In this document: positions 44,466 to 54,362 of the stretch, in pieces
Layout: each line of letters starts with the position of its first letter
How positions within the stretch are numbered: position 1 is the stretch's first letter
Assembly (NCBI RefSeq): GCF_011043775.1
Contig: NZ_JAAKXY010000004.1
Location: 248,001 to 312,000, forward strand
Length of the DNA stretch: 64,000 bases
Direction: 5' to 3'
Source of the DNA: Natronolimnobius sp. AArcel1
GTDB taxonomy: Archaea; Halobacteriota; Halobacteria; Halobacteriales; Natrialbaceae
The notes under the pieces: model-generated
Told to the model about the DNA's origin: nothing
What the model saw: the letters and a program-made list of their open reading frames with translations, nothing else
Databases searched by the model: none
Made by a program: the position numbers and the translations under genes

Positions 44466-44711
44466 TTAGGCTGGCTCGACACGCCAGGTAGTCGCGCTCG
44501 TATACGACCATTTCTCGATCTCGAGTTCGGTGGCCGACTCGGAGAGTTTGACCATGAGCGCGCCGATCTCTTTCGGGGACATACCGACTTCGTCCGCGAT
44601 GAACTTGCCTTTGAAGTACAGTTCGCCTTCTTCGGCGCGGTCGCGAAGGTACTGTTTGAGGCGGCGTTCCTTGGTTTCCGTGGAGGGTTGTGCTGTCGTG
44701 CTCATCGACAT
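44466..44711 (-). CDS. Small haloarchaeal winged-helix protein (DUF7123-like)
   Basis: 81 residues. The core KGKFIADEVGMSPKEIGALM is helix-turn-helix-like, followed by a short wing ending in SYTSATTWRVEPA. I recall this as DUF7123, an abundant small protein of unknown role. A TATA box (TTTATA, about 44735) lies roughly 25 nt upstream, so it is leaderless. A second ATG two codons on is possible. Confidence 0.75.
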   Translation of the reverse strand: MSMSTTAQPSTETKERRLKQYLRDRAEEGELYFKGKFIADEVGMSPKEIGALMVKLSESATELEIEKWSYTSATTWRVEPA

Positions 44712-44961
44712 TACCTGCTTGTGGCGACGATATGTTATAAAGGAAGGTTACTTCGGGAAATTTCGATTGCCTTCAGAAATCCAGCGGGTAATAGACCTTT
44801 TATCTTCAATTACGATACGTTTTACAACGGCCGCAGATCGCTCGAGAAATTTTAAAACCGGTTCTAACGTATTATCTCCGTTCAGTCGGTCTCGAGTAGT
44901 AAAGAGTCTCCGACTGGTGACGTTCATTCATTGCTTGAAGTCCGTAGGTAAATATTTTCCT
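44712..44961. other. AT-rich intergenic region
   Basis: Holds the TATA box of the minus-strand small gene and two other TATA-like stretches (CCTTTTATC near 44796, AATTTTAAAACC near 44850). No ORF was recognised; an unannotated small RNA is possible. Confidence 0.35.
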
Positions 44962-45798
44962 CTATGGCCGGTCGTGGACCCAGAACTCATCGTCGACCGT
45001 CACTTCCTTTTTGAAGAGAGGGACCTCGTCTTTCAATCGATTGATGCCGTCTTCGACTGCCCGGAACGCCTCCTCGCGGTGGCCTGCGAGCACGACAACG
45101 AAGACGATATCCTCGCCGTCTTTGATCACGCCCGTTCGGTGCGCGAGTTCGACCTCGAGAACGCCCGCGCGGGCCTCGAGTTCCGTTTCGATTGTCTTCA
45201 TGCGCTCGTCGGCAACACCATCGTACTTCTCGAACTCGAGGTACTCCGTGCGCGCATCGTCGTCGCTATCTTTCGCCCGGACACGACCGGTAAAGGTTGC
45301 AATTGCACCCGAGCGCGCCGCCTGTGGCGAGCGTTTGACGCGGGCGACGAGCGACTCGAGCGTGTGGTATGGCTCGGTGGCCTCAAGATCATCGATGAGG
45401 TCATCAGTAAGGTCGATGGCACCATCGATGGCAGCGAGCACCGGACCGCCTGCGTCGGCGGTCTCCGTACTGTCCGTACCGATTACAACCGACGGATACC
45501 GTAGGTCCGAGACACCGATGACGAGTGCGTAGTCACAGTCGAGAGCCAGTTGGTCGAGGGCACCCTGTACCGAAAGTCCGGTGCCAGTCGCCGTCCAGTC
45601 ACCGTCAGCGCCGAGTTCGTAGGTTACGTCGCCGCCGACCGTTCCTGCCTCGTGGATCGCCGTCCCATCAGCGATCGTCGCATCGTACCTAATTACACCG
45701 ACGCGTCCCGCCTGCGAGAGCACATCGACGGCTCGGTCGACGACCTGCTCGAGTGTATCCTCGTGTGCCCCGCGACCATAGATACCGAGTACGTGCAT
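44962..45798 (-). CDS. MobB-MoaE fusion, molybdopterin synthase large subunit
   Basis: 278 residues. The N-terminal half (MHVLGIYGRGAHEDTLEQVV, YALVIGVSDLRYPSVVIG) is like MobB but lacks a clear P-loop. The C-terminal 150 residues are MoaE: ARSGAIATFTGRVRAKDSDD, LEFEKYDGVADERMKTIETE, VELAHRTGVIKDGEDIVFVV and PLFKKEVTVDDEFWVHD. MoaE pairs with a SAMP-type MoaD to sulfurate precursor Z. The JAMM protease at 35441 can act on the same MoaD-like proteins. Confidence 0.88.
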   Translation of the reverse strand: MHVLGIYGRGAHEDTLEQVVDRAVDVLSQAGRVGVIRYDATIADGTAIHEAGTVGGDVTYELGADGDWTATGTGLSVQGALDQLALDCDYALVIGVSDLRYPSVVIGTDSTETADAGGPVLAAIDGAIDLTDDLIDDLEATEPYHTLESLVARVKRSPQAARSGAIATFTGRVRAKDSDDDARTEYLEFEKYDGVADERMKTIETELEARAGVLEVELAHRTGVIKDGEDIVFVVVLAGHREEAFRAVEDGINRLKDEVPLFKKEVTVDDEFWVHDRP

Positions 45799-45917
45799 AG
45801 TCAGAAGATGGTGGTGTTGGGGTTTGTAGCTGTCGGCGAGAGGCAGTGTCGTGGTTTCGTCGGGCGCTATATGAGCGATGTACAGCTATATCTCGAGGCG
45901 GGCGAAACGCCCTCCGT

Positions 45918-46931
45918 ATGCACGCCTCGCGCTATCCAACCGTGTCACTGCACAACGTTGCTGCACTCGAGACAGCACCGTGGGCTGACGACGGACAGCA
46001 ACTCGTTCGGCTGCCACGTGACGTCCGCGAGCGACTGAACGTGTCCGCTCGTACGCGGACGCGCCATCCGGCGGGCTGTGAGCTTCGATTCGTCCCCGCT
46101 CGAGACGAGTGTTCGATTACAGTCACGCTGTCGGCAGCGACCGACACACAGGTGCTGCCGTACTGGGGGCCGTTTCAGTCGACCGAAACGATTCCAGTCG
46201 GTCCGGAACCGACGACCGCCACGTTCGCGGTTCCCGACCGGGTTCGCCGCCTCGAGTCGAGGTCGATCTCGAGTGCGTTTGACCCGCGGGTGTGTCGGCT
46301 GCGGTTCGATCCCAAATCACCGATAGCCATCCACGCAGTGAGTGGCGACTGTCGCCCGCCGCGTGCGGACGAGTTGCCTGCCCGGCGCTATCTCGCTTAC
46401 GGGACCTCGATTACGGCGGGCTATGGCTCACTGCCACACTGCTCCTATGTCGCACAGGCCGCACGCCACCTCGCGCTCGATCCGATCAATCTCGGGCTGG
46501 CGGGGGCCGCGTTCTGTGAGCCCGCGATTGCAGACTATCTCGCCGCGCGCGAAGACTGGGACGTTGCCACGCTCTCGCTGTCAGTGAATATGGCAAATCG
46601 CGGCTTCACGCAGGAGCAGTTCCGCGAACGCGCCGGCAATCTGGTCGAAACCGTCGCTGAGGCCCACCCGGAGTCACCAATCGCTTGTATCACGCTGTTT
46701 CCGTACCACGCGGACCATGTTCGTGGTGATGATCCAGCGCGCGCAGCGGCGTTTCGAACCATCCTCCGCGAGATTGTTGCCGAGACAGATCATGATGACC
46801 TGCACATCCTCGAGGGACCGGACCTCCTCGAGCCGACCGGGTTGACGACCGATCTACTTCATCCGGGCGATGAGGGACTCATCGACATCGGGCGTGGCCT
46901 TGCAGGCGAACTTGATGGGATTCTCAAGTAA
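45918..46931 (+). CDS. SGNH/GDSL-type hydrolase
   Basis: 337 residues. A beta-rich N-terminal domain (about 1-140) precedes the SGNH domain: block I YLAYGTSITAGYGS (Ser nucleophile), Gly in INLGLAGAAFCEPA, Asn in LSLSVNMANRGF and the Asp/His pair TTDLLHPGDEG. No signal peptide, so cytoplasmic; likely an esterase or deacetylase of unknown substrate. GCTATATC about 30 nt before the ATG fits a leaderless promoter. Confidence 0.83.
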   Translation: MHASRYPTVSLHNVAALETAPWADDGQQLVRLPRDVRERLNVSARTRTRHPAGCELRFVPARDECSITVTLSAATDTQVLPYWGPFQSTETIPVGPEPTTATFAVPDRVRRLESRSISSAFDPRVCRLRFDPKSPIAIHAVSGDCRPPRADELPARRYLAYGTSITAGYGSLPHCSYVAQAARHLALDPINLGLAGAAFCEPAIADYLAAREDWDVATLSLSVNMANRGFTQEQFRERAGNLVETVAEAHPESPIACITLFPYHADHVRGDDPARAAAFRTILREIVAETDHDDLHILEGPDLLEPTGLTTDLLHPGDEGLIDIGRGLAGELDGILK

Positions 46932-47033
46932 GGTCTCGAGACGAATGCGCGGGTGCGTGCACCCTGTGGGCCAGCCACGCTCGCTCGCCAGTTGGCAACC
47001 CTTAAGATAGCAACCCGGTTACTCCGGGGTAGT

Positions 47034-47780
47034 ATGAAAGTGGTCGTTTCTATCGGCGGGAGCGTGCTCGTGCCCGAACCGGGCGGGGCTCGGGTGGCTG
47101 AACACGCTGACGTTATCGAGGAACTGGTCGCGGATGGCTGTCGCGTCGGTGCTGTCGTTGGGGGCGGCGGCGTCGCACGCGAATATATCAGTGCCGCACG
47201 CGATCTCGGCGCAAACGAAATCGAACTCGACCAGTTGGGCATCGACGTCACGCGACTGAACGCTCGATTGCTTATCGCTGCACTCGGTGAAGACGCTGTG
47301 ACCGCACCGGCGACAAACTACGATGACGCCGGCGAAGCACTGCGACGGAGCGACGTGTCGGTCATGGGCGGCGTCGCGCCGGCCCAGACCACCGACGCCG
47401 TCGGTGCCGCACTCGCAGAGTACGTCGACGCCGACTTGCTCGTCTACGCGACGAGCGTCCCCGGCGTCTACAGCGACGACCCTAACGAAACCGACGACGC
47501 GACGAAGTACGACCGCCTCTCCGCGAACGACCTCGTCGACGCCATCGCCGGCCTCGAGATGAACGCAGGCGCTTCCGCACCTGTCGACTTGTTGGCCGCC
47601 AAAATCATCGAGCGCTCGGGAATGCGCACCATCGTCCTCGACGGAACCGATCCCGACCGCATCGCTCGAGCGGTTCGCTACGGCGACCACGACGGGACGG
47701 ACGTGATCCCGGACGGCGTTGGCGAAGAACCGACCTACTGGGCAAGCCACGAAGCGGAGCCCGACACTGACAACCAATGA
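47034..47780 (+). CDS. pyrH: Archaeal UMP kinase
   Basis: 248 residues of the amino-acid-kinase fold: MKVVVSIGGSVLVPEPGG, VVGGGGVAREYISAARDLGA, YVDADLLVYATSVPGVYSDD. It phosphorylates UMP for pyrimidine nucleotide supply. CCTTAAGATA about 30 nt upstream is the probable TATA box. Its stop overlaps the lysS start by ATGA, so the two form an operon. Confidence 0.92.
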   Translation: MKVVVSIGGSVLVPEPGGARVAEHADVIEELVADGCRVGAVVGGGGVAREYISAARDLGANEIELDQLGIDVTRLNARLLIAALGEDAVTAPATNYDDAGEALRRSDVSVMGGVAPAQTTDAVGAALAEYVDADLLVYATSVPGVYSDDPNETDDATKYDRLSANDLVDAIAGLEMNAGASAPVDLLAAKIIERSGMRTIVLDGTDPDRIARAVRYGDHDGTDVIPDGVGEEPTYWASHEAEPDTDNQ

Positions 47781-49477
47781 GCGCGGACGAGCCAGACACC
47801 GACCAGACGGCGGTGCCTGCAGAATACAGCCCGTACACGCTCCAACACGACGACGGCGACGAACAGCACGTCTTCTGGGCGGATACGGTCGCGGATCGAA
47901 TCGAAGCCCGCGACCCCGACGAGCCAATCGTCATCAAAGGCGGCATCTCTCCCTCTGGCGTGCCCCACCTGGGCAACGTCAACGAAATTATGCGCGGCTA
48001 CTTCGTCGCCGAAGTGCTTCGCGAACGCGGCCACGAGGTTCGCCAGGTGTTCACCGCCGACGACCGCGACCCACTGCGCGGACTGCCACGCACCCTCTGT
48101 GACCTCGAGGGGAATCTCGTCGACCTGGGCGATGTCGATGCGGGCGCACTCGGGCGCAACCTCGGCTCGCCCTATACTGATATTCCGGACCCCTTCGGCT
48201 GCTGTGACTCCTACGGCGACCACTTTGCGACGATCATCGCAGACAGCGCCGACGCCGTCGACGTTCCCATCGAACTGCTCTCGAACACCGAACTGTACGA
48301 ATCGGGCGACCTCGAGGACGTGACCCGATCCGTCCTCGAGAACCGTGAGCGCGCACGCGAAGTCCTCTCGAAGTATCAGGACTCCGTCGACGCGGACGGC
48401 GATTATGTGCCGTTCAACCCCATTTGTGAAGAATGTGGGAAGATTACGGAGACAGTCACGAGCGTCGACCTCGAGAGCGAGCCCGCGACCGTCGACTACG
48501 AGTGTACCGACATGGACGCCGGCGACCAGACGATCAGCGGCTGTGGCCACGAAGGGACCGCGACGCTTCGTGAGGGCAAGCTTCCGTGGCGCTTCGAGTG
48601 GCCCGCTCAGTGGCAGGAACTCGGCGTCGACTTCGAGCCCTTCGGCAAGGACCACGCCGAAGGCTCCTGGCCGAGCGGGCAAGATATCGCCCGCAACGTC
48701 TTCGAGAACGAACCACCCGTCCCGATGGTTTATGAGTGGTTCACACTCGAGGGCGAACCGTTCTCCTCCTCAGCTGGGAACGTCATTCTCGTCTCGGATG
48801 TCCTCGAGTTGTTAGAGCCCGAGGTTCTGCGATACTTCTTCGCGAAAGATCCCTCGAAGGCACGGGATTTCAGCATCGAACGCCTCGATCAGCTGGTCGA
48901 TGAGTTCGACCGCCTCGAGGCGATCTATTTCGACGAGATCGACGCCGACGAGGACGAGCAGGCGTTTGCCGAGCGGGTGTATCCGCTCGTCGTCGAGGAC
49001 CCCAGAGCAGAGCGCATTCGGCTGCCGTATACCTTTGCGGCCGTGTTGGGCATGACCGACGACCCGGACCTGCGCGAAGAGATCGCGCGCCGCGAGGGCC
49101 ATATTCCCGAGGATGCTCCCGAGTGGGCGGTCGAGGGCGCACTCGAGCGGGTCGAGCAGGCCAGAAACTGGGCGCGACGCACTGAAAACGAGTTCGACTA
49201 CGAACTCAAGCGAGCGACAATTCCCGACCACGACTTCGACGAAGCGACCGAAGCCGCGCTCGCGGATCTGGCGGACTTCATCGAGGCTGGCAACGACGCC
49301 GAGGCGATTCAGGGCGAGATCTACGAGGCAGCCAGACGCCACGACGTCGACGTCGGCGACTTCTTCAGCGCCGGCTACCGGCTCTTTTTCGACGAAGAAC
49401 AGGGGCCAAAGCTGGGGCCGTTCCTCGCGAAAGTCGACCAGTCGTTCGTCGTCGGTCGGCTTCGGCGCGAACAGTAG
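47777..49477 (+). CDS. lysS: Class I lysyl-tRNA synthetase
   Basis: 566 residues. This is the archaeal class I enzyme, not the class II form. The HIGH-type motif is GISPSGVPHLGNVNEIM; the KMSKS-type loop is PFSSSAGNVI. A zinc module (CEECGKITETV...YEC...CGHEGT) lies in the connective region near residue 220. The C-terminal anticodon-binding helices are complete. It is coupled to pyrH. Confidence 0.93.
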   Translation: MSADEPDTDQTAVPAEYSPYTLQHDDGDEQHVFWADTVADRIEARDPDEPIVIKGGISPSGVPHLGNVNEIMRGYFVAEVLRERGHEVRQVFTADDRDPLRGLPRTLCDLEGNLVDLGDVDAGALGRNLGSPYTDIPDPFGCCDSYGDHFATIIADSADAVDVPIELLSNTELYESGDLEDVTRSVLENRERAREVLSKYQDSVDADGDYVPFNPICEECGKITETVTSVDLESEPATVDYECTDMDAGDQTISGCGHEGTATLREGKLPWRFEWPAQWQELGVDFEPFGKDHAEGSWPSGQDIARNVFENEPPVPMVYEWFTLEGEPFSSSAGNVILVSDVLELLEPEVLRYFFAKDPSKARDFSIERLDQLVDEFDRLEAIYFDEIDADEDEQAFAERVYPLVVEDPRAERIRLPYTFAAVLGMTDDPDLREEIARREGHIPEDAPEWAVEGALERVEQARNWARRTENEFDYELKRATIPDHDFDEATEAALADLADFIEAGNDAEAIQGEIYEAARRHDVDVGDFFSAGYRLFFDEEQGPKLGPFLAKVDQSFVVGRLRREQ

Positions 49478-49568
49478 CGAGGCGACTCGAGGCACACGTT
49501 TTCGACTTTCGGGGCCGGCCGCAGACAGACAAAAGCCATTTGAGACCGCCACCCCTGAGAGAAGATAG

Positions 49569-51410
49569 ATGGAATACGGCGTGTTTACGTTCGTCTCGGT
49601 GCCCGAACTCTTCGGCTCCGAACTACTCACCTGGGCCGTCATTGGATTGGCGCTCTACTGGCTCGGGGTTATTGCGCTCAGACAAGCGGATCTTCTCCCC
49701 TCGTTCGTCGGAACACAGGGACCAATGTTGACGTTCCACACGAAGCGTGGGCGAGAGTTTCTCGACTGGGCATCCGGGCCGAAACGGTTCTGGCGCGCCT
49801 GGGCGAATCTCGGCATCGGCATCGCGGTCATCGTGATGATTGCGATGTTCGGCTTCCTGTTGCTGGCAGCTGTCGGCGCGCTTACCTCGCCACAGCCGTC
49901 GACAGTCCAACAGCCACGGAATGTTCTCGTTATCCCCGGCGTCAACGACTTTCTGCCACTCTCTGCGACGCCTGGCATCGTCGCCGGCCTGCTCATTGGC
50001 CTCGTCGTCCATGAGGGTGGTCACGGCCTGCTCTGTCGTGTCGAAGACATCGACATCAACTCAATGGGCGTCGTCATGCTTGCCATTCTCCCGATTGGCG
50101 CGTTCGTCGAACCCGATCAAGAAAGCAGCAAAAAAGCCTCTCGAGGCGGTCAGACCCGGATGTTCGCCGCTGGCGTGATGAACAACTTCGTCATTACGAT
50201 CATTGTCTTTGCACTCCTGTTCGGTCCTGTTGCCGGCGCAATTGCAGTCGCACCCGGAGCCGCAATCGGCGGTGTCGCTCCCGACTCGCCCGCCGCGGAC
50301 GCCGGTATCGAGCCGAACGACCGGATCACCGCGATCAACGGCGAGCCAGTCGACGACAACGACGCGCTCGCGGACATGATCGAAGCCACGGACGGGAATC
50401 AGGTCACCGTCGAACTCAACGGCGAACAGACCGTCGACGTTGATCGCTCCTTGCTCGTCACTGCTGCAATTGAGACCGAGATGACCGGCCTCGAGATCGG
50501 TGATGTCATCGCTACCGTCAACGGCCAAGAGGTTGCGACCGAAGACGAGTTCCTCGCGGCTGTCGGCGACGACGACCGGGCAACGCTCGAGGTGTCCCCG
50601 GTCGATGGTGACGGCGAAACTGACGAGCGCGAAATCCCAATTGGTGCCCTCGTTCAGGTCGCTGAAGATGGACCGCTCGAGGCTGCGGGTGCGCCAGTTG
50701 ACGAGTACATGATCGTGACGGAATTCGACGGCGAGCAGGTCCAATCCCACGCCGAGTTGACGAACTTGCTCGGCGAAACTGACCCCGGTGACGAGGTGGC
50801 GTTCGGTGGCACGGTCAACGGCGAGCAGGTCGAATACGATGTCACGCTCGGCGAGCGCAGCCAGTCGACCGACGGCGGCACCGCCGGCTTCTACGGCGTG
50901 CCGGGCATCTCCGGAATTTCAGCAGAGACACTCGGGCTAGAGCTGTACCCAGCCGAAACGTATCTGGGGGTGCTGGGCGGTGACACGGACGAAGGCTTCG
51001 GTGCGGTCACTGACTCGTTCCTCGGGAAGATTGGCGTGGCGCTCTTCTTGCCAATTGCCAGCCTCCTCGAGGTGTTGCCGTACAACTTCGCGGGCTTTAC
51101 CGGGGGCGTCGAGAACTTCTACGAAACGCAGGGGCCGCTCTCGGCACTTGGTGACTGGACGGTGTTTGCCATTGCGAACATCCTGTTTTGGACCGGCTGG
51201 ATCAACGTCCAGCTCGGGTTCTTTAACTGCATTCCGGCGTTCCCACTCGATGGCGGGCACATCCTCAGAACCAGTACAGAGGCAGTCATATCCAGACTGC
51301 CAATCGATGCGACACGCGGAATGGTCCGCATCGTCACGACGACAGTCGGGTTGACCATGCTCATTAGCTTCCTGGCGATGCTGTTCGCGCCGGGACTGCT
51401 TGCCGGCTAG
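49569..51410 (+). CDS. Site-2 protease-type metalloprotease (M50) with PDZ domains
   Basis: 613 residues. The zinc motif is IGLVVHEGGHGLLCRVEDID (HEGGH) and the third ligand lies in IPAFPLDGGHILRTS. Between them are two PDZ-like domains (GVAPDSPAADAGIEPNDRIT near 235; EMTGLEIGDVIATVNGQEV near 300) facing outside. About six to eight transmembrane segments. The two-PDZ design resembles bacterial RseP, which cleaves membrane anchors after a first cut. It follows lysS by 90 bp. Its stop shares bases with the convergent PadR gene. Confidence 0.9.
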   Translation: MEYGVFTFVSVPELFGSELLTWAVIGLALYWLGVIALRQADLLPSFVGTQGPMLTFHTKRGREFLDWASGPKRFWRAWANLGIGIAVIVMIAMFGFLLLAAVGALTSPQPSTVQQPRNVLVIPGVNDFLPLSATPGIVAGLLIGLVVHEGGHGLLCRVEDIDINSMGVVMLAILPIGAFVEPDQESSKKASRGGQTRMFAAGVMNNFVITIIVFALLFGPVAGAIAVAPGAAIGGVAPDSPAADAGIEPNDRITAINGEPVDDNDALADMIEATDGNQVTVELNGEQTVDVDRSLLVTAAIETEMTGLEIGDVIATVNGQEVATEDEFLAAVGDDDRATLEVSPVDGDGETDEREIPIGALVQVAEDGPLEAAGAPVDEYMIVTEFDGEQVQSHAELTNLLGETDPGDEVAFGGTVNGEQVEYDVTLGERSQSTDGGTAGFYGVPGISGISAETLGLELYPAETYLGVLGGDTDEGFGAVTDSFLGKIGVALFLPIASLLEVLPYNFAGFTGGVENFYETQGPLSALGDWTVFAIANILFWTGWINVQLGFFNCIPAFPLDGGHILRTSTEAVISRLPIDATRGMVRIVTTTVGLTMLISFLAMLFAPGLLAG

Positions 51411-51931
51411 TCGTCCTCGTCGACGCCGTACCGTTCGTAAAATTCCTCGGGCGTCGACTCGATGCGCTCGAACTCGGTCTCGAAGTAGTGTTCGTGATGG
51501 CGCACGACCTGTTCGACGATCCACTGGCTGAACGTCTCGTCGAAGCGCCACTCGCCGTTTGTCTCTGGAATTTCGAAGCGTTCGTCGGTTGAGAACGCCG
51601 CGTAGACGTGGAAAAAACCCAAGATCACATCAGCAAAGTCCTTGGCTTTCTCCGTCCCCCGTTCGCGTCGCTCCTCGAGTTCGTCGTAGCCGTCGTCGGT
51701 CAGTTCGAAGTATTTCCGATCCGGTTCGTCTTCCCGTTCGATCCGTGCTGCCCACCCCTTGTCCTCGAATTTGTAGAGAATCGGATACACCGACCCGTAG
51801 GATGGCTCCCAGTGTCCCCCACTGATTTCGCGGATTTCTTTGAGTATCTCGTAGCCGTATCGCGGCTTTTCCTCGAGCAACTCGAGGACGAGATAGGCGA
51901 TAAGTCCTTTCGGCGGCCCACTTTTCCGCAT
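51407..51931 (-). CDS. PadR-family transcriptional regulator
   Basis: 174 residues: PKGLIAYLVLELLEEKPRYG, SYGSVYPILYKFEDKGWAAR and YFELTDDGYDELEERRERG form the PadR winged helix; residues about 100-170 are the vinculin-like helical dimerisation arm. TTTAAATAC lies only about 12-20 nt before the ATG, closer than a normal TATA box. It may instead be the operator of an autoregulated promoter, or the true start lies downstream. Confidence 0.88.
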   Translation of the reverse strand: MRKSGPPKGLIAYLVLELLEEKPRYGYEILKEIREISGGHWEPSYGSVYPILYKFEDKGWAARIEREDEPDRKYFELTDDGYDELEERRERGTEKAKDFADVILGFFHVYAAFSTDERFEIPETNGEWRFDETFSQWIVEQVVRHHEHYFETEFERIESTPEEFYERYGVDEDD

Positions 51932-52114
51932 ACGAGATGGTATTTAAACGGACGGACGTAAAGGGTTTCGGTCGCTGGAGTTGTGGCCGACAAAAACCCG
52001 GATTAGCGGGCCCCTGTGGCGTCTACGGACGGTGAAGGCAACGGGGTTACTCCTCGGGAGGACGCCGCAGCCGAAACCCGGTCCTTCTTAGCGTCGCCGC
52101 CACTACTGACGGCC

Positions 52115-53647
52115 ATGGAACGACGGCAGCCACCACAGACCGAAGAGGGTTGGTACGTCCTGCACGACTTCCGGTCGATTGACTGGGATGCCTGGCGCGA
52201 CGCACCGGACCACCGGCGCTCGCAGGCGATCGACGAGGGAATTGAGTATCTCGCCGCCGCCGAGCGCGTCGACGACGCTGACGAGGGCGACTCCGCGACG
52301 TTCTCCGTCCTCGGGCACAAAGCCGACCTGCTCGTTCTTCACCTGCGGCCGACGCTCGCCGATATCGACGCTCTCGAGCGCAGTTTCGAGCACACCGCGC
52401 TTGCGGCGTTTACCGAGCGCGAGGACTCGTATCTCTCGGTGACTGAAGTGTCTGGCTACATGTCTCAGGAGTACTTCGAAGAGGGTGAAGAGGTCGAAGA
52501 CACCGGGATGAAACGCTACATCGAAACCCGGATCAAACCCTCGGTTCCCGACAGCGAGTTCATGAGTTTCTATCCGATGGACAAACGCCGCGCCGCCGAA
52601 GACAACTGGTACGACCTGCCATTCGACGAGCGCGCCGAGCACCTCTCGAGTCACGGCGAAATCGGCAAGCAGTACGCGGGTCGAGTCACCCAGATCATCT
52701 CCGGCAGCATCGGACTCGACGACTACGAGTGGGGCGTCACGCTGTTCGGAAACGATCCCACGGACGTCAAAGACCTCCTCTACGAGATGCGATTCGATCC
52801 GTCGACCTCGCGCTACGCCGAGTTCGGCCAGTTCATCTCCGCGCGACGATTCCCACCCGAAAACCTCGGCGCGTTCCTCGCCGGTGAGCCTGTTCCACAG
52901 GAAGGGGCCTCGAGTCCGCACCCATCCGACCATCACCACGGTAACTCGGACAGCGACGGACACCACCACGGTGACGGCGAGTCGGGCGGACACCATCACG
53001 GCGGAGACGATGAAAGCGGCGGCCACCACGGCGATGACGGCGAGAGCGTCCGCACCGAACTCGAGGAGTTGGGCGTCTACGCAGGCCAGCCCCACGGCGA
53101 GGATATCCACGCCGTCGTGTTGTACTCGGCTGCGGACCCGGACGAGTTGTATGATGAAATCGACGGACTCCGTGCGAACTTCGACCACTACGATACGCAC
53201 GTGAAAACGGCAGTCTACGAGTCGACCGGCGACGAGGACGCCGAAACTGGCATCGTCAGTCTCTGGGAAACCGAACGGGCGGCCAACACTGCAGCGGGCT
53301 TCCTTGCTGACCTTCCCGACGTCGTCCGACAGGCCGGTGACGACGAGGACGACTCGTGGGGAACGATGGGGATGTTCTACACCGTCAAACCCGAACACCG
53401 CGGCGACTTCCTCGGCACGTTCGATGAGGCCGGCGAACTCCTCGCAGAGATGGACGGCCACCGGAAGACCGACCTCCTCGCCAACCGCGAGGACGAAAAC
53501 GACATGTTCATCGCCAGCCGCTGGGACTCGCGCGAAGACGCCATGCAGTTCTTCCGCAGTGATGCCTTCGCCGAAACCGTCGAGTGGGGCCGCGACGTCC
53601 TCGCAGACCGACCTCGGCACGTCTTCCTCTCGAGCGGACAGGACTGA
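52115..53647 (+). CDS. pitA: PitA-type heme protein: chlorite-dismutase-like domain, His-rich linker, ABM domain
   Basis: 510 residues from MERRQPPQTEEGW. Residues about 1-260 are a chlorite dismutase/HemQ-like fold (YVLHDFRSIDWDAWRDAP, FMSFYPMDKRRAAEDNWYDL, WGVTLFGNDPTDVKDLLYEM). Residues about 268-310 form a His-rich linker with HHHG runs. The rest holds a second ferredoxin-like ABM monooxygenase domain (GQPHGEDIHAVVLYSA to the end). This fusion is described in haloarchaea as PitA. Likely roles are heme handling or coproheme decarboxylation; no catalytic proof here. Confidence 0.88.
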   Translation: MERRQPPQTEEGWYVLHDFRSIDWDAWRDAPDHRRSQAIDEGIEYLAAAERVDDADEGDSATFSVLGHKADLLVLHLRPTLADIDALERSFEHTALAAFTEREDSYLSVTEVSGYMSQEYFEEGEEVEDTGMKRYIETRIKPSVPDSEFMSFYPMDKRRAAEDNWYDLPFDERAEHLSSHGEIGKQYAGRVTQIISGSIGLDDYEWGVTLFGNDPTDVKDLLYEMRFDPSTSRYAEFGQFISARRFPPENLGAFLAGEPVPQEGASSPHPSDHHHGNSDSDGHHHGDGESGGHHHGGDDESGGHHGDDGESVRTELEELGVYAGQPHGEDIHAVVLYSAADPDELYDEIDGLRANFDHYDTHVKTAVYESTGDEDAETGIVSLWETERAANTAAGFLADLPDVVRQAGDDEDDSWGTMGMFYTVKPEHRGDFLGTFDEAGELLAEMDGHRKTDLLANREDENDMFIASRWDSREDAMQFFRSDAFAETVEWGRDVLADRPRHVFLSSGQD

Positions 53648-53698
53648 GACGGGAGACTTGCTGTGTGCACAACCGCACGAAAAACGTGTTTTCGGACG

Positions 53699-53872
53699 TT
53701 ATGCTGAGTCTTCGTAGAAGAGGTAGCCGGCAATGCCTGCAAGCCCGAGTGCGAGCGTAATGTACGGCCAGTTGCCGGCTTCTTCGCCCGTAAACCGTGC
53801 GTGGCCCGCGACCATAATCGCGAACCCAATGTGGGCAACCGCGGTCGCGAGCAGGAACGCTGCGATATCCAT
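53699..53872 (-). CDS. Small two-helix membrane protein
   Basis: 57 residues from MDIAAFLLATAVAHIGFAIM. Two hydrophobic helices (about 3-22 and 35-52) are joined by GHARFTGEEAGNWPY. No family recognised. It converges with pitA. An upstream ATG would add 11 residues. Confidence 0.6.
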   Translation of the reverse strand: MDIAAFLLATAVAHIGFAIMVAGHARFTGEEAGNWPYITLALGLAGIAGYLFYEDSA

Positions 53873-53971
53873 TGTCTGGATATACGACGGTGCGCAGATA
53901 GCCATTTCGAAGCCGACTGAGTTGTCAATACTACTCGGACAAACCGATAGCAAACAAAGAGCTACGCTCAG

Positions 53972-54362
53972 TTACGCGTCGACGTCGTGATCAGGGTCGT
54001 CCTCGACAGAGCGCTTCAGCGAGTCGCGGCGAGCCTTGGCGTCTCGGCCAGTCGCCTCGAGCAGGAAGTCGTTTTTCGCGTCGACGGCCTCACCAGCGGC
54101 CTCGAGTTCGTCGGGTCCGAGTTCGGTTGGGTCGCGTTCGTGGAACTCGACGCCGAGTTTGTCCTTCTTGCCAGAGTATTCGACGGTACCTGCGACGATT
54201 TTCTCGAAGACGGGGTTGTCGGGTTCGCCGATGACGAACAGATCGCTGCCCTTGAACTCCTGTGTATCCGTGATTGGGCCGAAATAGTCCTCAACAGTTG
54301 CCTCCATATCAGGGATTCGCTCCTCGAGGTACTCACCGCGGCGCATCTTGTACTCCTTCATG
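53972..54362 (-). CDS. DUF5611-family protein
   Basis: 130 residues from MKEYKMRRGEYLEERIPDME. A small alpha/beta fold (GSDLFVIGEPDNPVFEKIVA, DKLGVEFHERDPTELGPDEL) with a charged C-terminus. I recall this as DUF5611, conserved in haloarchaea and of unknown role. A longer frame starting at 54398 or beyond is less likely. Confidence 0.75.

Noticed and set aside
52103-53620. Minus-strand ORF of 505 residues
   Set aside because: Antisense shadow of the PitA gene; its Val-rich runs are the complement of the His-rich linker and acidic codons.
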